32,308 bases of DNA from SAR86 cluster bacterium (GTDB taxonomy: Bacteria; Pseudomonadota; Gammaproteobacteria; Magnimaribacterales; TMED112), in the NCBI GenBank assembly GCA_016779525.1, contig JADHNL010000012.1:1-32308 (forward strand), in the 5' to 3' direction. Positions 1 through 6,762 of the stretch are shown here, in pieces. The notes beneath the pieces are model-generated. The model saw only the letters and a list, made by a program, of their open reading frames with translations, was not told the DNA's origin and searched no databases. Position numbers and translations under genes: made by a program. How positions within the stretch are numbered: the first letter of the stretch is position 1; each line of letters starts with the position of its first letter.

Positions 1-467
1 CTTATAAAGCAGTAGCAAAATTAATCTTTAATAAAAATAGCGCATTATTTTTAGGTCGTGGGATGTATTTTCCAATAGCCAGAGAGGGCGCACTCAAACT
101 TAAAGAAATTTCTTACATACATGCCGAAGCGTACCCAGCTGGGGAATTAAAGCATGGACCTTTGGCATTAATTGATAAAAACATGCCCGTTATAGCAGTG
201 GTACCAGATAACGAACACCTAGATAAGATTCTTTCTAACTTACAGGAAGTGTCAGCTCGAAAAGGCAAGGTTTTTTCTATCGGCCCTCTGGGCAAAACAA
301 AAATTAGCAAAGATGGTGGGCACATCAAAATACCTAAAACCATTGATCTTCTCAATCCAGTAATAAGCATAGTACCCATGCAATTAATTTCATATTTCTC
401 AGCAATTTATAAAGGCACGGATGTGGACAAGCCTCGAAATCTCGCAAAAAGCGTGACCGTCGAATAA
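1..467 (+). CDS. glmS: Glutamine-fructose-6-phosphate aminotransferase, C-terminal part (5' end outside window)
   Basis: GlmS makes glucosamine-6-phosphate from fructose-6-phosphate and glutamine, the first step towards UDP-GlcNAc for peptidoglycan and LPS; it is cytosolic. The frame is open from base 3 with no stop, so the gene enters from the left and the ATG at 63 is internal. The residues are the end of the second SIS (isomerase) domain: LFLGRG, then EGALKLKEISYIHAEAY, GELKHGPLALID, and the invariant C-terminus NLAKSVTVE carrying the catalytic lysine. Only about the last 154 residues are present, so the glutaminase domain cannot be judged. The spacing and sequence match the family closely. 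The stop is followed by a weak hairpin and then small genes of unknown function. Confidence 0.96.
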   Translation, partial: YKAVAKLIFNKNSALFLGRGMYFPIAREGALKLKEISYIHAEAYPAGELKHGPLALIDKNMPVIAVVPDNEHLDKILSNLQEVSARKGKVFSIGPLGKTKISKDGGHIKIPKTIDLLNPVISIVPMQLISYFSAIYKGTDVDKPRNLAKSVTVE

Positions 468-500
468 GATTTCGCCACATTTCATTTCTTGAAGATTTAA

Positions 501-523
501 AAAATTCTTGAGAGAATATTTTT
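501..523 (+). terminator. Weak possible terminator after glmS
   Basis: A five-base-pair stem (ATTCT, loop TGAG, AGAAT, bases 504-517) is followed by ATTTTT. The stem is short and almost all A-T, so it would be a weak intrinsic terminator at best. It lies 37 bases after the glmS stop, the expected place. Confidence 0.3.
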
Positions 524-575
524 ATGAGAAATTTAATGAATATAGGTTGGGTTAAGAACAATCCGTTACAGTCGA

Positions 576-743
576 ATGAGTAAATTAGTACAAATTATTA
601 ACTCGCCATTTTGGGCAGCGGGAATATTAACAGTTATTTTATTAACAGCAGGCAACTATAAGTGGTGGTTGTTTGGAATTTATGTTTTACTCGCTTTTTT
701 TGGCAAACTTTATATTAAAAACAATGAAAAAGGGTCGGGTTAA
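576..743 (+). CDS. Small membrane protein of unknown function, 55 aa
   Basis: An ATG-to-TAA frame of 55 residues (MSKLVQIINSPFWAAG..., ending KNNEKGSG). Two hydrophobic stretches, about residues 13-25 and 31-45, are separated by a short polar turn (GNYKWW) and followed by a lysine-rich tail, which fits a two-helix inner-membrane hairpin with a cytosolic C-terminus. It lies on the same strand as the neighbouring genes and fills the otherwise empty gap between glmS and the next gene 20 bases away. No Shine-Dalgarno sequence precedes it. I do not recognise a family. The topology and strand agreement make it plausibly real; it is too short for certainty. Confidence 0.5.
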   Translation: MSKLVQIINSPFWAAGILTVILLTAGNYKWWLFGIYVLLAFFGKLYIKNNEKGSG

Positions 744-763
744 TTCCACTTCGTTACTGTAGG

Positions 764-970
764 ATGATAGAAAAGATTAAGAATTCAATACAGCAAGATA
801 CAGCAACAAATAAAGTTAGTGCTTTTTCTACTTTTGTTATAAACACAATTTTACTCACTCAAATCACTAGAAGTGATGTCTTTAATGAAATTATTTTTTG
901 GTTGTGTGTTGTCTTGGAGGCATTAATTATTCTTTATATCGCAGCAATGATTTATTACAAAGTAAAATAA
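764..970 (+). CDS. Small membrane protein of unknown function, 68 aa
   Basis: The protein begins with a polar, lysine- and glutamine-rich stretch (MIEKIKNSIQQDTATNK), then a moderately hydrophobic segment (about residues 18-33) and a strong C-terminal transmembrane helix (about 42-66, rich in L, I, A), ending YYKVK. It is likely an inner-membrane protein with one or two helices. It sits in a run of small same-strand genes between glmS and ald, and the next gene starts four bases after its stop, suggesting co-transcription. I recognise no family, and no catalytic motif is visible. Confidence 0.55.
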   Translation: MIEKIKNSIQQDTATNKVSAFSTFVINTILLTQITRSDVFNEIIFWLCVVLEALIILYIAAMIYYKVK

Positions 971-974
971 AATT

Positions 975-1445
975 ATGAAATTCAAACACCTTCTTTTCCT
1001 GTTAATAATATTATTGCCACTATTAGGCAAAGGCGATGAAACTCTCGATGCTATTGATAGGCTTTTAGATGGTCTTCATCAAGATGCACACGAAGGTAAT
1101 TTTAAGAGCTATTTTGATCGCTATACCTCAGACGCAATCTTTCTAGGGACAGACAAAACCGAGCGCTGGACAATAGAAGAATTCAAAGCTTATGCTAAGC
1201 CAGCATTTGCGGACGGCAATGGTTGGACTTATTCAGTTGTTGAGCGTAACTGGGAGGGAGTTGGAGATACACGTTGGTTTGATGAAATTCTTTTTAATGA
1301 AAAGCTAGGACATTGTAGAGGTACAGGTGTTGTACAGCTAATCGAAGGAGAATGGAAAATTCTTCATTATGCTTTGACGATGTTAGTTCCCAATGAAATT
1401 GCTGCAGAGGTTGGCGCCCAAACCCAAGAAGCTGAAAATAAATAA
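975..1445 (+). CDS. Exported SnoaL-like / nuclear-transport-factor-2 fold protein
   Basis: The first 20 residues (MKFKHLLFLLIILLPLLGKG) are a lysine start plus a hydrophobic core, a signal peptide or membrane anchor. The rest (about residues 21-145) has the pattern of the SnoaL-like/DUF4440 group of the NTF2 superfamily: an amphipathic helix with HQDAHEGNFKSYFDRYTSDAIFLGTD, a WTIEEFKAYAKP helix, and alternating beta strands ending VVQLIEGEWKILHYALTM. Members with this architecture are often called ketosteroid-isomerase-like, but many have no known substrate, and I see no residue set that would fix a reaction. The next gene starts six bases downstream. Periplasmic location is inferred from the leader. 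A strand-order comparison supports the fold, not a function. Confidence 0.72.
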   Translation: MKFKHLLFLLIILLPLLGKGDETLDAIDRLLDGLHQDAHEGNFKSYFDRYTSDAIFLGTDKTERWTIEEFKAYAKPAFADGNGWTYSVVERNWEGVGDTRWFDEILFNEKLGHCRGTGVVQLIEGEWKILHYALTMLVPNEIAAEVGAQTQEAENK

Positions 1446-1451
1446 AAAGTT

Positions 1452-1721
1452 ATGAGTAAATTCTATATAGTTTTATCGACACTCTTGTTAATAGTCTCTG
1501 TCTACTTAATAGTTGTTGACAATTATTTTGCATCTTTAAGTTTATTTTCTATGGGCATCATGTACGTAATCATGGCCTGGCAAACCAAAACAAACGACCC
1601 CAAAAACGCAAAAATATTCTTTATTCTTGGGCTTTTTATAATGTCAGTTACTTTTTTAGGTGATTCAATATCCGGGTACATTAATTTAGAAACCCTAGAT
1701 ATCTATCAGTCTCAAGAATAG
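1452..1721 (+). CDS. Small multi-spanning membrane protein of unknown function, 89 aa
   Basis: Three hydrophobic segments are visible (about residues 4-21, 27-43 and 54-72), separated by short polar loops including KTKTNDPKNAK, with an acidic tail. This suggests a three-helix inner-membrane protein. It follows the SnoaL-like gene by six bases and precedes ald by 19 bases, so the run from 764 to ald could be one transcript. I recognise no family. Confidence 0.58.
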   Translation: MSKFYIVLSTLLLIVSVYLIVVDNYFASLSLFSMGIMYVIMAWQTKTNDPKNAKIFFILGLFIMSVTFLGDSISGYINLETLDIYQSQE

Positions 1722-1740
1722 AGAGTTAAAATATACCCAT

Positions 1741-2826
1741 ATGAAGTTGGGTGTTCCAAAAGAGATAAAAAACAACGAACATAGGGTAAGCCTTACTCCG
1801 CAATCCGTCGGCCGTCTTGCAAAATTGGGAGCCGATGTTCTTGTTGAAAAATCTGCTGGCCTGGAAATAGGTTTTACGGACGAGATGTTTGTTAATAATG
1901 GTGCAACTATTCTTGATACTGCAGCAGAAATATTTTCAAATTCCGAATTAATTATTAAGGTAAAGGAGCCGCAAGAAGAAGAGCTTAAATACCTTACGCC
2001 AGAAAAGACACTGTTCACTTATTTGCACTTAGCTGGCGACAAACAACAAGCAAAAAAACTGCTTGAGACTGGCGTCACGGGTATAGCATATGAAACTGTT
2101 ACAGCCTCAGATGGCTCTTTGCCCCTTTTGTCCCCCATGAGCAAAATAGCTGGAAAGATAAGCATCGTTGTTGGTCAGTACTACTTACTTAAACCAAACA
2201 AAGGCATAGGCACATTGTTGGGCAGCGTTGATCAAATAGAACCAAGAACAGTAACAGTAATAGGGGCAGGCGTAGCAGGCAAAGAAGCAATAAAAAAGGC
2301 CATTTCAACCGGCGCAAAAGTTAATATTCTTGACTTATCCCCACCCAAACTTTCTGACCTAGAAGCTGAATTTGGTTCTACCAATATCAATTATTTAATC
2401 TCATCTCAGGAAAGAATTGTTGAATGCATTTCATCTTCAGATCTCGTTATTGGTTCAGTTTATGTTGTTGGTAAAGAAGCGCCTAAGGTGGTAACCAAAG
2501 AGATGTTGTCTGAGATGAAATCAGGAAGTGTCATGGTTGACATTTCTATTGACCAAGGGGGATGTTTTGAGACCAGCAAGCCTACAACTCACGATGACCC
2601 AATTTATAAAGTTGAGGACGTCACACATTATTGTGTAACAAATATGCCTGGAGCTGTGCCACTTACTTCAACCCTTGCTCTAAATGAAGCTACCCTGCCA
2701 TTCATTGAAGAGATTGTTAAAAGTGGTCTTAGCAAAAGTCTTAGTGACAATGAGCATTTGGCTGCTGGGGTAAACATAATGGGTGGCAAAATTATCCATC
2801 CAGCAATTAAGGAGGCGCTCAATTAA
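1741..2826 (+). CDS. ald: Alanine dehydrogenase
   Basis: Catalyses reversible NAD-dependent oxidative deamination of L-alanine to pyruvate and ammonium; a soluble enzyme, usually hexameric. The 361 residues match the family length (about 370). Visible residues agree with the characterised enzymes: R15 in KNNEHRVSLTP, K75 in KVKEP, H96 in YLHLAGD and D271 in ISIDQGG. The Rossmann fingerprint VTVIGAGVAG lies at about 171-180, and the C-terminus has the usual GVNIMGGKIIHPAI. The start is set by the family N-terminus MKLGVPKEIK. No Shine-Dalgarno sequence is seen. The next gene's ATG follows the stop codon directly, so ald probably leads or belongs to the operon that continues to 4919. Related transhydrogenase alpha subunits lack this motif set. 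Confidence 0.95.
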   Translation: MKLGVPKEIKNNEHRVSLTPQSVGRLAKLGADVLVEKSAGLEIGFTDEMFVNNGATILDTAAEIFSNSELIIKVKEPQEEELKYLTPEKTLFTYLHLAGDKQQAKKLLETGVTGIAYETVTASDGSLPLLSPMSKIAGKISIVVGQYYLLKPNKGIGTLLGSVDQIEPRTVTVIGAGVAGKEAIKKAISTGAKVNILDLSPPKLSDLEAEFGSTNINYLISSQERIVECISSSDLVIGSVYVVGKEAPKVVTKEMLSEMKSGSVMVDISIDQGGCFETSKPTTHDDPIYKVEDVTHYCVTNMPGAVPLTSTLALNEATLPFIEEIVKSGLSKSLSDNEHLAAGVNIMGGKIIHPAIKEALN

Positions 2827-3111
2827 ATGGTGAAGATTCTTTTTATCATTGTTGTTTTCCTTGTAACGTCTTGTATAGCTATTCTTAAAGCAAAAAATTT
2901 TAAGGCAACTTGGATGTTTGCTATTAGATGGGTTTTTGGACTGTTTGTTTTGTTTGCCCTGAATCTTTTTAATGAGGCTTTTCTCTTTGAGTGGCTGGGC
3001 TGGAATGGCACAAATAAAAATGACTGGGTTTTTGTGCTATGGTGGGGATTGGTATTTTCATGGTTTATATATGGCTTTGGAATGCTATTTAGAAAATTAC
3101 GTGATAAATAA
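2827..3111 (+). CDS. Small membrane protein next to membrane hydroxylase, 94 aa
   Basis: The 94 residues carry three predicted transmembrane helices (about 3-20, 29-47 and 66-85), with aromatic-rich boundaries such as EWLGWNG and WVFVLWWGLVFSW, and a basic tail (RKLRDK) that should face the cytosol. The ATG directly abuts the ald stop codon, and its own TAA overlaps the next ATG as TAATG, so translational coupling to the sterol-desaturase-like gene is likely. I recognise no family. A role as a small partner of the hydroxylase is inference from position only. Confidence 0.65.
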   Translation: MVKILFIIVVFLVTSCIAILKAKNFKATWMFAIRWVFGLFVLFALNLFNEAFLFEWLGWNGTNKNDWVFVLWWGLVFSWFIYGFGMLFRKLRDK

Positions 3112-3935
3112 TGAGACCTGAAACTTTATTTTTGCTTGGTGTTTGGTTGGTTTTTGTCATTCTAGAAATCTACCAAAAGAAATTCTTCAACAAACCAAGA
3201 GAAAAGTCGTCAGATGGCATAGTTGAGATAGTTACGGGTGTGATGTTGTTATTTTTTATCCAGCCCTTTGTTGTTGCTTCAGGATATTTTCTTACCTCTC
3301 AAGTAGCGCCTGATGCCCAAGACTTAATTTTAAATTGGCCATTTCTTGCTGTCTTCGGTTTGCTGTTGTTGCTTGATGATTTAACACAGTATTGGTGGCA
3401 TCGAACTGTACACAACGTTCCTATGCTTTATCATTTGCATAGACCTCATCACGAAGCTGAATACTTATCGGTGAGAATTGTTTATCGCAATAATCCATTT
3501 TATTACTTATTCATGCCAAGCTTATGGTTTTCTGGCATGTTGCTTTTCTTGGGTTCTGGATGGGTCTACGTTGTTTACATATGCATGAAAATGACGGTGA
3601 TCTATGGTGCACACTCAGACATCAGATGGGACAAGCCTTTGTATAAAATTAAATGGCTTTCTCCTTTGATGTGGTTTGTCGAACGCACTATATCTACTCC
3701 AGCAACTCATTTTGCCCACCATGGAAAATATAAATCAGACCCAAACACTAACTATAAAGGCAATTATGGCAACTTTTTATTTCTATGGGATGTTATTTTT
3801 GGCACAGCGATAATCACCAGAGATTATCCTAAGGAGTTTGGAGTAGAAAATTTAAAATCTGCTCCGATGTTTTACCAAATCTTTTGGCCATTTGTGCAGC
3901 CACCTAAAGAGTTAATTCAGAATAGCAATGAATAA
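3111..3935 (+). CDS. Fatty acid hydroxylase / sterol desaturase family membrane protein
   Basis: A 274-residue integral membrane protein of the di-iron superfamily that hydroxylates or desaturates lipids, sterols or carotenoids with O2. The histidine boxes are all present: H97 and H101 (WWHRTVH), H110 with H113-H114 (HRPHH), H168, and H200 with H203-H204 (HFAHH). Hydrophobic segments at about 5-20, 41-63, 75-90 and 132-165 supply the membrane part. The histidine spacing fits the superfamily, so an active metal site is likely. The substrate cannot be read from sequence; the closest general type is the bacterial sterol-desaturase-like group, which also includes alkylglycerol monooxygenase-like proteins. 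It overlaps its upstream neighbour by one base (TAATG) and the downstream one by eight, placing it in the middle of a coupled operon with an alpha/beta hydrolase. Confidence 0.9.
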   Translation: MRPETLFLLGVWLVFVILEIYQKKFFNKPREKSSDGIVEIVTGVMLLFFIQPFVVASGYFLTSQVAPDAQDLILNWPFLAVFGLLLLLDDLTQYWWHRTVHNVPMLYHLHRPHHEAEYLSVRIVYRNNPFYYLFMPSLWFSGMLLFLGSGWVYVVYICMKMTVIYGAHSDIRWDKPLYKIKWLSPLMWFVERTISTPATHFAHHGKYKSDPNTNYKGNYGNFLFLWDVIFGTAIITRDYPKEFGVENLKSAPMFYQIFWPFVQPPKELIQNSNE

Positions 3936-4221
3936 AGCAGGCCTATATTTTGCCTATATACTAATTTACACATCACCCATTCAAGCGGGCTTCATCTTAT
4001 GGCAACTATGGATAGTTTTAACCTCAGATTACACTTTTTTTGGTTTATCAACCAAAGAGTTTCTGGTTGATAACCTTAAATTTCTACATGATTGGATATA
4101 TTCTTGGTTTTGGAACGCTTTGCTTGATTTCTTTTATCAATTTCCTGCAGTGGTTATGACTACTTTGAAGCTGGTTGTTAATACCTGGCTTGGTTACTGG
4201 TTGCTCGCAAAATATAAATGA
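3928..4221 (+). CDS. Small membrane protein following the hydroxylase, 97 aa
   Basis: The ATG lies inside the last codons of the hydroxylase gene (eight-base overlap). The 97 residues have hydrophobic helices at about 6-32 and 74-93, plus an aromatic-rich amphipathic centre (FLHDWIYSWFWNALLDFFYQF) that may lie along the membrane. The stop overlaps the next start as ATGA. The chain of overlaps implies co-translation with the hydroxylase and the hydrolase. I recognise no family, and no catalytic residue pattern is visible. Confidence 0.6.
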   Translation: MNKAGLYFAYILIYTSPIQAGFILWQLWIVLTSDYTFFGLSTKEFLVDNLKFLHDWIYSWFWNALLDFFYQFPAVVMTTLKLVVNTWLGYWLLAKYK

Positions 4222-4919
4222 AACAACTTCTTTTTATCTTATTTTTTGTTCAATTTTTTTTCTATCCAAATAGCCTTGACCTAATAAACAGCAAAAAAAA
4301 TGTTTTCGAATCTGGCCTAGTTTTAGTTCAACTAAAAAATGGGTTGCATTTTTTAGAGGAGGAACAAGAGGCCCAGAAAGAGCTAGTTATTGCCATTCAT
4401 GGCGGCGGCACACTTGGATACGAATGGGTCTATCCACTCAACCAACTTAATTCCGAACGCACAAGGGTTGCTTTTTTTCGATGGAATCCAATTTCAGCAA
4501 CATGCGCTAACGAAGAGCTTCGTTATTTGAAATCATTTATTGGCGATATCAGCAGTCAGTATGAAAAGATTACTATTTTAGGACATAGTTTGGGTGGCAT
4601 TCTCCTGGCTAGGTTGATTGAAGATTTAGAAACCAATGCACCTGTAGAGGCGCATATTATTGCGTCGCCACTAAAAGGCATTGAGCCAACAAATAGCCTA
4701 TGCGATTATCAGCCACCTATGAAAGTTAGTAACAATGTTGTTCTCTACGAATGGCGAACACAAAAAAAACTGGATGGTATATTTATGGCCCTTCCATACG
4801 ACCCTCAGATAGTAGAAATTGAAAATAGCACTGTAACAAGACTTCCAGAAAAGTATAAGGAAAACAAACTTGGCCATAACTGGTCAATTAGCTGGGTTGT
4901 TGACAAAATTAGTAATTAG
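4218..4919 (+). CDS. Membrane-anchored or exported alpha/beta hydrolase
   Basis: After an N-terminal hydrophobic leader (about residues 3-17, anchor or signal peptide), the 233-residue protein shows the alpha/beta-hydrolase pattern: LVIAIHGGG at about 57-64 (oxyanion loop), the nucleophile elbow GHSLGG with Ser124, and a likely catalytic His220 in LGHNW near the C-terminus. The acid is less clear; D186 or D195 are candidates. Related proteins are esterases, lipases or thioesterases, but the substrate is not evident. It is the last gene of the overlapping run from ald and begins in an ATGA overlap. A function in cleaving or releasing a lipid handled by the hydroxylase is inference from neighbourhood. 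Confidence 0.75.
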   Translation: MKQLLFILFFVQFFFYPNSLDLINSKKNVFESGLVLVQLKNGLHFLEEEQEAQKELVIAIHGGGTLGYEWVYPLNQLNSERTRVAFFRWNPISATCANEELRYLKSFIGDISSQYEKITILGHSLGGILLARLIEDLETNAPVEAHIIASPLKGIEPTNSLCDYQPPMKVSNNVVLYEWRTQKKLDGIFMALPYDPQIVEIENSTVTRLPEKYKENKLGHNWSISWVVDKISN

Positions 4920-4944
4920 CTTTTTAACTCTCTTTTGTTAGAAT
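4916..4944 (+). promoter_or_regulatory. Candidate sigma-70 promoter for the nitronate monooxygenase-like gene
   Basis: TTAGCT (4916-4921), a 17-base spacer and TAGAAT (4939-4944) lie 21 bases before the ATG at 4966. The -35 is weak and the -10 is good; the 46-base gap is one of the few here that could hold a promoter. Confidence 0.4.
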
Positions 4945-4965
4945 CTTATTTTTCCACATTAAAAA

Positions 4966-5940
4966 ATGTTGCCAGATATTCTAAAAAATAATCTAAGCAT
5001 CCCAGTTGTTGCTGCACCACTATTTATTATCTCACGACCAAACCTTGTAATCGCTCAATGCAAAGCGGGCGTTGTGGGGTCTTTTCCAGCACTTAATGCA
5101 AGGCCTCAAGAATTGCTATCAGACTGGATCAAACAAATTAAAGATGAGCTGGGTGAATACCAAGAACAAAACCCTGGCAAGAAAGTTGCCCCTTTTGCCG
5201 TAAATCAAATTTGTCACTTATCAAACGATAGACTGTTGGCTGATGTTGAGACATGCGTTAAGCACCAAGTGCCAATTATCATTACATCTTTACGACCACC
5301 AGCTGACCTTGTGAAAGCAATACACTCATACGGCGGTCTTGTCTTTCATGACGTCATCAACACAAGACATGCCCAGAAAGCAGTTTCCGAAGGTGTCGAT
5401 GGTTTAATTCTTGTTTGTGCTGGTGCTGGTGGCCATGCTGGTGCCCTGTCGCCATTTGCACTATTAAGAGAAACTAGAGAGTGGTACGATGGCACAATTT
5501 TATTGTCTGGAGCAATTTCAGATGGTTACTCAGTAGCAAGTGCTTTAGCTATGGGTGCAGATCTTGCCTACGTTGGCACAAGATTTATTGCCACCCAAGA
5601 ATCAGAAGCTGAGGATGAATACAAACAAATGCTGATCGACTCTTCTGCAAAGGATGTGGTCTATACCAATTACTTTAGTGGTGTGCATGGCAATTATTTA
5701 TCACCATCGGTTATTAAGTCAGGCATGGATCCAGACAACTTACCAGAGGCAGATAAGACAAAAATGAATTTCAATTCAGGTGGCAATGCATCAAAAAAAG
5801 TTTGGAAAGACATTAAAGGTTGTGGCCAAGGCCTAAGTCCAATTAAAGATTCACCAGCAGTTACTGACTTGGTGGATAATATGAGGAACGAGTTTCTAGA
5901 GGCATCAAAAGCTTTTGCATCAAAAAGTTCTTCTTATTAA
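4966..5940 (+). CDS. Nitronate monooxygenase-like FMN enzyme (2-nitropropane dioxygenase family)
   Basis: A 324-residue TIM-barrel flavoenzyme of the family that oxidises alkyl nitronates such as propionate-3-nitronate to the carbonyl and nitrite; related proteins include FabK enoyl reductases. Seen in the sequence: PVVAAPLF near the N-terminus, GVVGSFPALNARP, the phosphate- and FMN-binding end of the barrel (GADLAYVGTRFIAT), and AGAGGHAG with H157 at the position of the family's catalytic histidine. Because family members are often annotated broadly, nitronate oxidation is probable, not proven; it may be a detoxification enzyme. The gene stands alone with its own candidate promoter and runs tail to tail into the next gene, overlapping it by four bases. 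Confidence 0.85.
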   Translation: MLPDILKNNLSIPVVAAPLFIISRPNLVIAQCKAGVVGSFPALNARPQELLSDWIKQIKDELGEYQEQNPGKKVAPFAVNQICHLSNDRLLADVETCVKHQVPIIITSLRPPADLVKAIHSYGGLVFHDVINTRHAQKAVSEGVDGLILVCAGAGGHAGALSPFALLRETREWYDGTILLSGAISDGYSVASALAMGADLAYVGTRFIATQESEAEDEYKQMLIDSSAKDVVYTNYFSGVHGNYLSPSVIKSGMDPDNLPEADKTKMNFNSGGNASKKVWKDIKGCGQGLSPIKDSPAVTDLVDNMRNEFLEASKAFASKSSSY

Positions 5941-6668
5941 ATCTGTAGCTGAAACCCAAGAAAAACTTCGTTTTCTAAATATTGAGAAGTTTTAAGGCCC
6001 ATTAAAATGCCAAAGTTTTTTGTTGCGTTGTAGGTAATATCTAAGACAGCTTTTATGTCTGTGTCGTCAGAAAACTCTATAACCAAGTCATCAACCAAAC
6101 AGACTTCGACATCAGGTGCACAAGGCTCATAGTTGATTAAAGTTTCCTCGTTCTCAACTTCTTTAGAAAGATCAAAATAGATACGCCCTTCCCAATCATT
6201 GGCATCACCAAATCTTAGTCCAGCAACTACGCTGCCAAATGATTCGTCATTATCAAATGAGGTATCAAATGAAAAGCTTTTTACACCACCCTCAACAAAG
6301 ACATCAACTACGTTTTGAAGGTTTAATGATACAGATCCTACCGATATTGAATTCAAAAGATCGCCTATACCAACATGAACTCCAAGTCTTAATGTATTTA
6401 CGGTCTTCTCAAATTCAGCGTCTTCGGCATCAAGGCTGCGCAGATTTGTCCCATAAGCTACTCTAGAAGCTGTGACATACAAGGGCCCCGGCAAAGGTAA
6501 GCTACCATAAAAGCCTATATTGTCCTCTTCGTTGTAAGACAAGAGCAAACCAAGATGGCCATATGAATAATCATTTGGCTCTTTTCCAAATCTGCCATCT
6601 TTTGCATTTAGGACACCAGAAGATAGCAATAAAGATAGAATGATTAATAGAAATTTTTTATGGATCAT
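5937..6668 (-). CDS. Putative outer-membrane beta-barrel protein
   Basis: The N-terminus (MIHKKFLLIILSLLLSSGVLNAKDG) is a typical signal peptide with likely cleavage after LNA. The rest of the 243 residues alternates hydrophobic and polar residues in short strands separated by acidic loops (for example GHLGLLLSYN, TLRLGVHVGIG, AVLDITYN, FGILMGLKT, VFLGFQLQI), as in small outer-membrane barrels. The last residue is Ile and not the usual Phe/Trp. C182/C189-region cysteines (EPCAPDVEVCLVDD) could form a loop disulphide. No specific family is recognised; function is unknown. It converges with the nitronate monooxygenase gene with a four-base overlap. Confidence 0.65.
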   Translation of the reverse strand: MIHKKFLLIILSLLLSSGVLNAKDGRFGKEPNDYSYGHLGLLLSYNEEDNIGFYGSLPLPGPLYVTASRVAYGTNLRSLDAEDAEFEKTVNTLRLGVHVGIGDLLNSISVGSVSLNLQNVVDVFVEGGVKSFSFDTSFDNDESFGSVVAGLRFGDANDWEGRIYFDLSKEVENEETLINYEPCAPDVEVCLVDDLVIEFSDDTDIKAVLDITYNATKNFGILMGLKTSQYLENEVFLGFQLQI

Positions 6669-6677
6669 CTTGAGTTA

Positions 6678-6706
6678 AGTATAAACATTATTATTAACTT
6701 AAATAA
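6678..6706 (-). promoter_or_regulatory. Candidate promoter for the barrel protein gene
   Basis: On the minus strand, TATACT (6678-6683) lies nine bases before the ATG at 6668, with a weak -35 (TTATTT, 6701-6706) at 17-base spacing. The predicted transcript would start only about 3 bases before the codon. A six-base inverted repeat, TTAAGT (6675-6680) and ACTTAA (6697-6702), overlaps the box and might be an operator. Confidence 0.35.
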
Positions 6707-6727
6707 GATTTAAACAATCTAGCATCT

Positions 6728-6756
6728 TTAATAATTGCTAATGTTTTCAGTATAAT
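6728..6756 (+). promoter_or_regulatory. Candidate leaderless promoter for the prolyl-4-hydroxylase-like gene
   Basis: A perfect -10 TATAAT (6751-6756) is followed by exactly six bases and then the ATG at 6763. A partial -35, TTAATA (6728-6733), stands at 17-base spacing. Transcription would start at or next to the A of ATG, leaving no room for a ribosome binding site. Confidence 0.5.
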
Positions 6757-6762
6757 AATCAC

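Noticed and set aside
113-379. An open frame of 88 codons antisense to glmS
   Set aside because: It lies wholly inside the well-supported glmS frame, has no family features and follows from the codon pattern of the real gene. Other such antisense frames, for example in ald, ttpC and rmuC, were rejected for the same reason.
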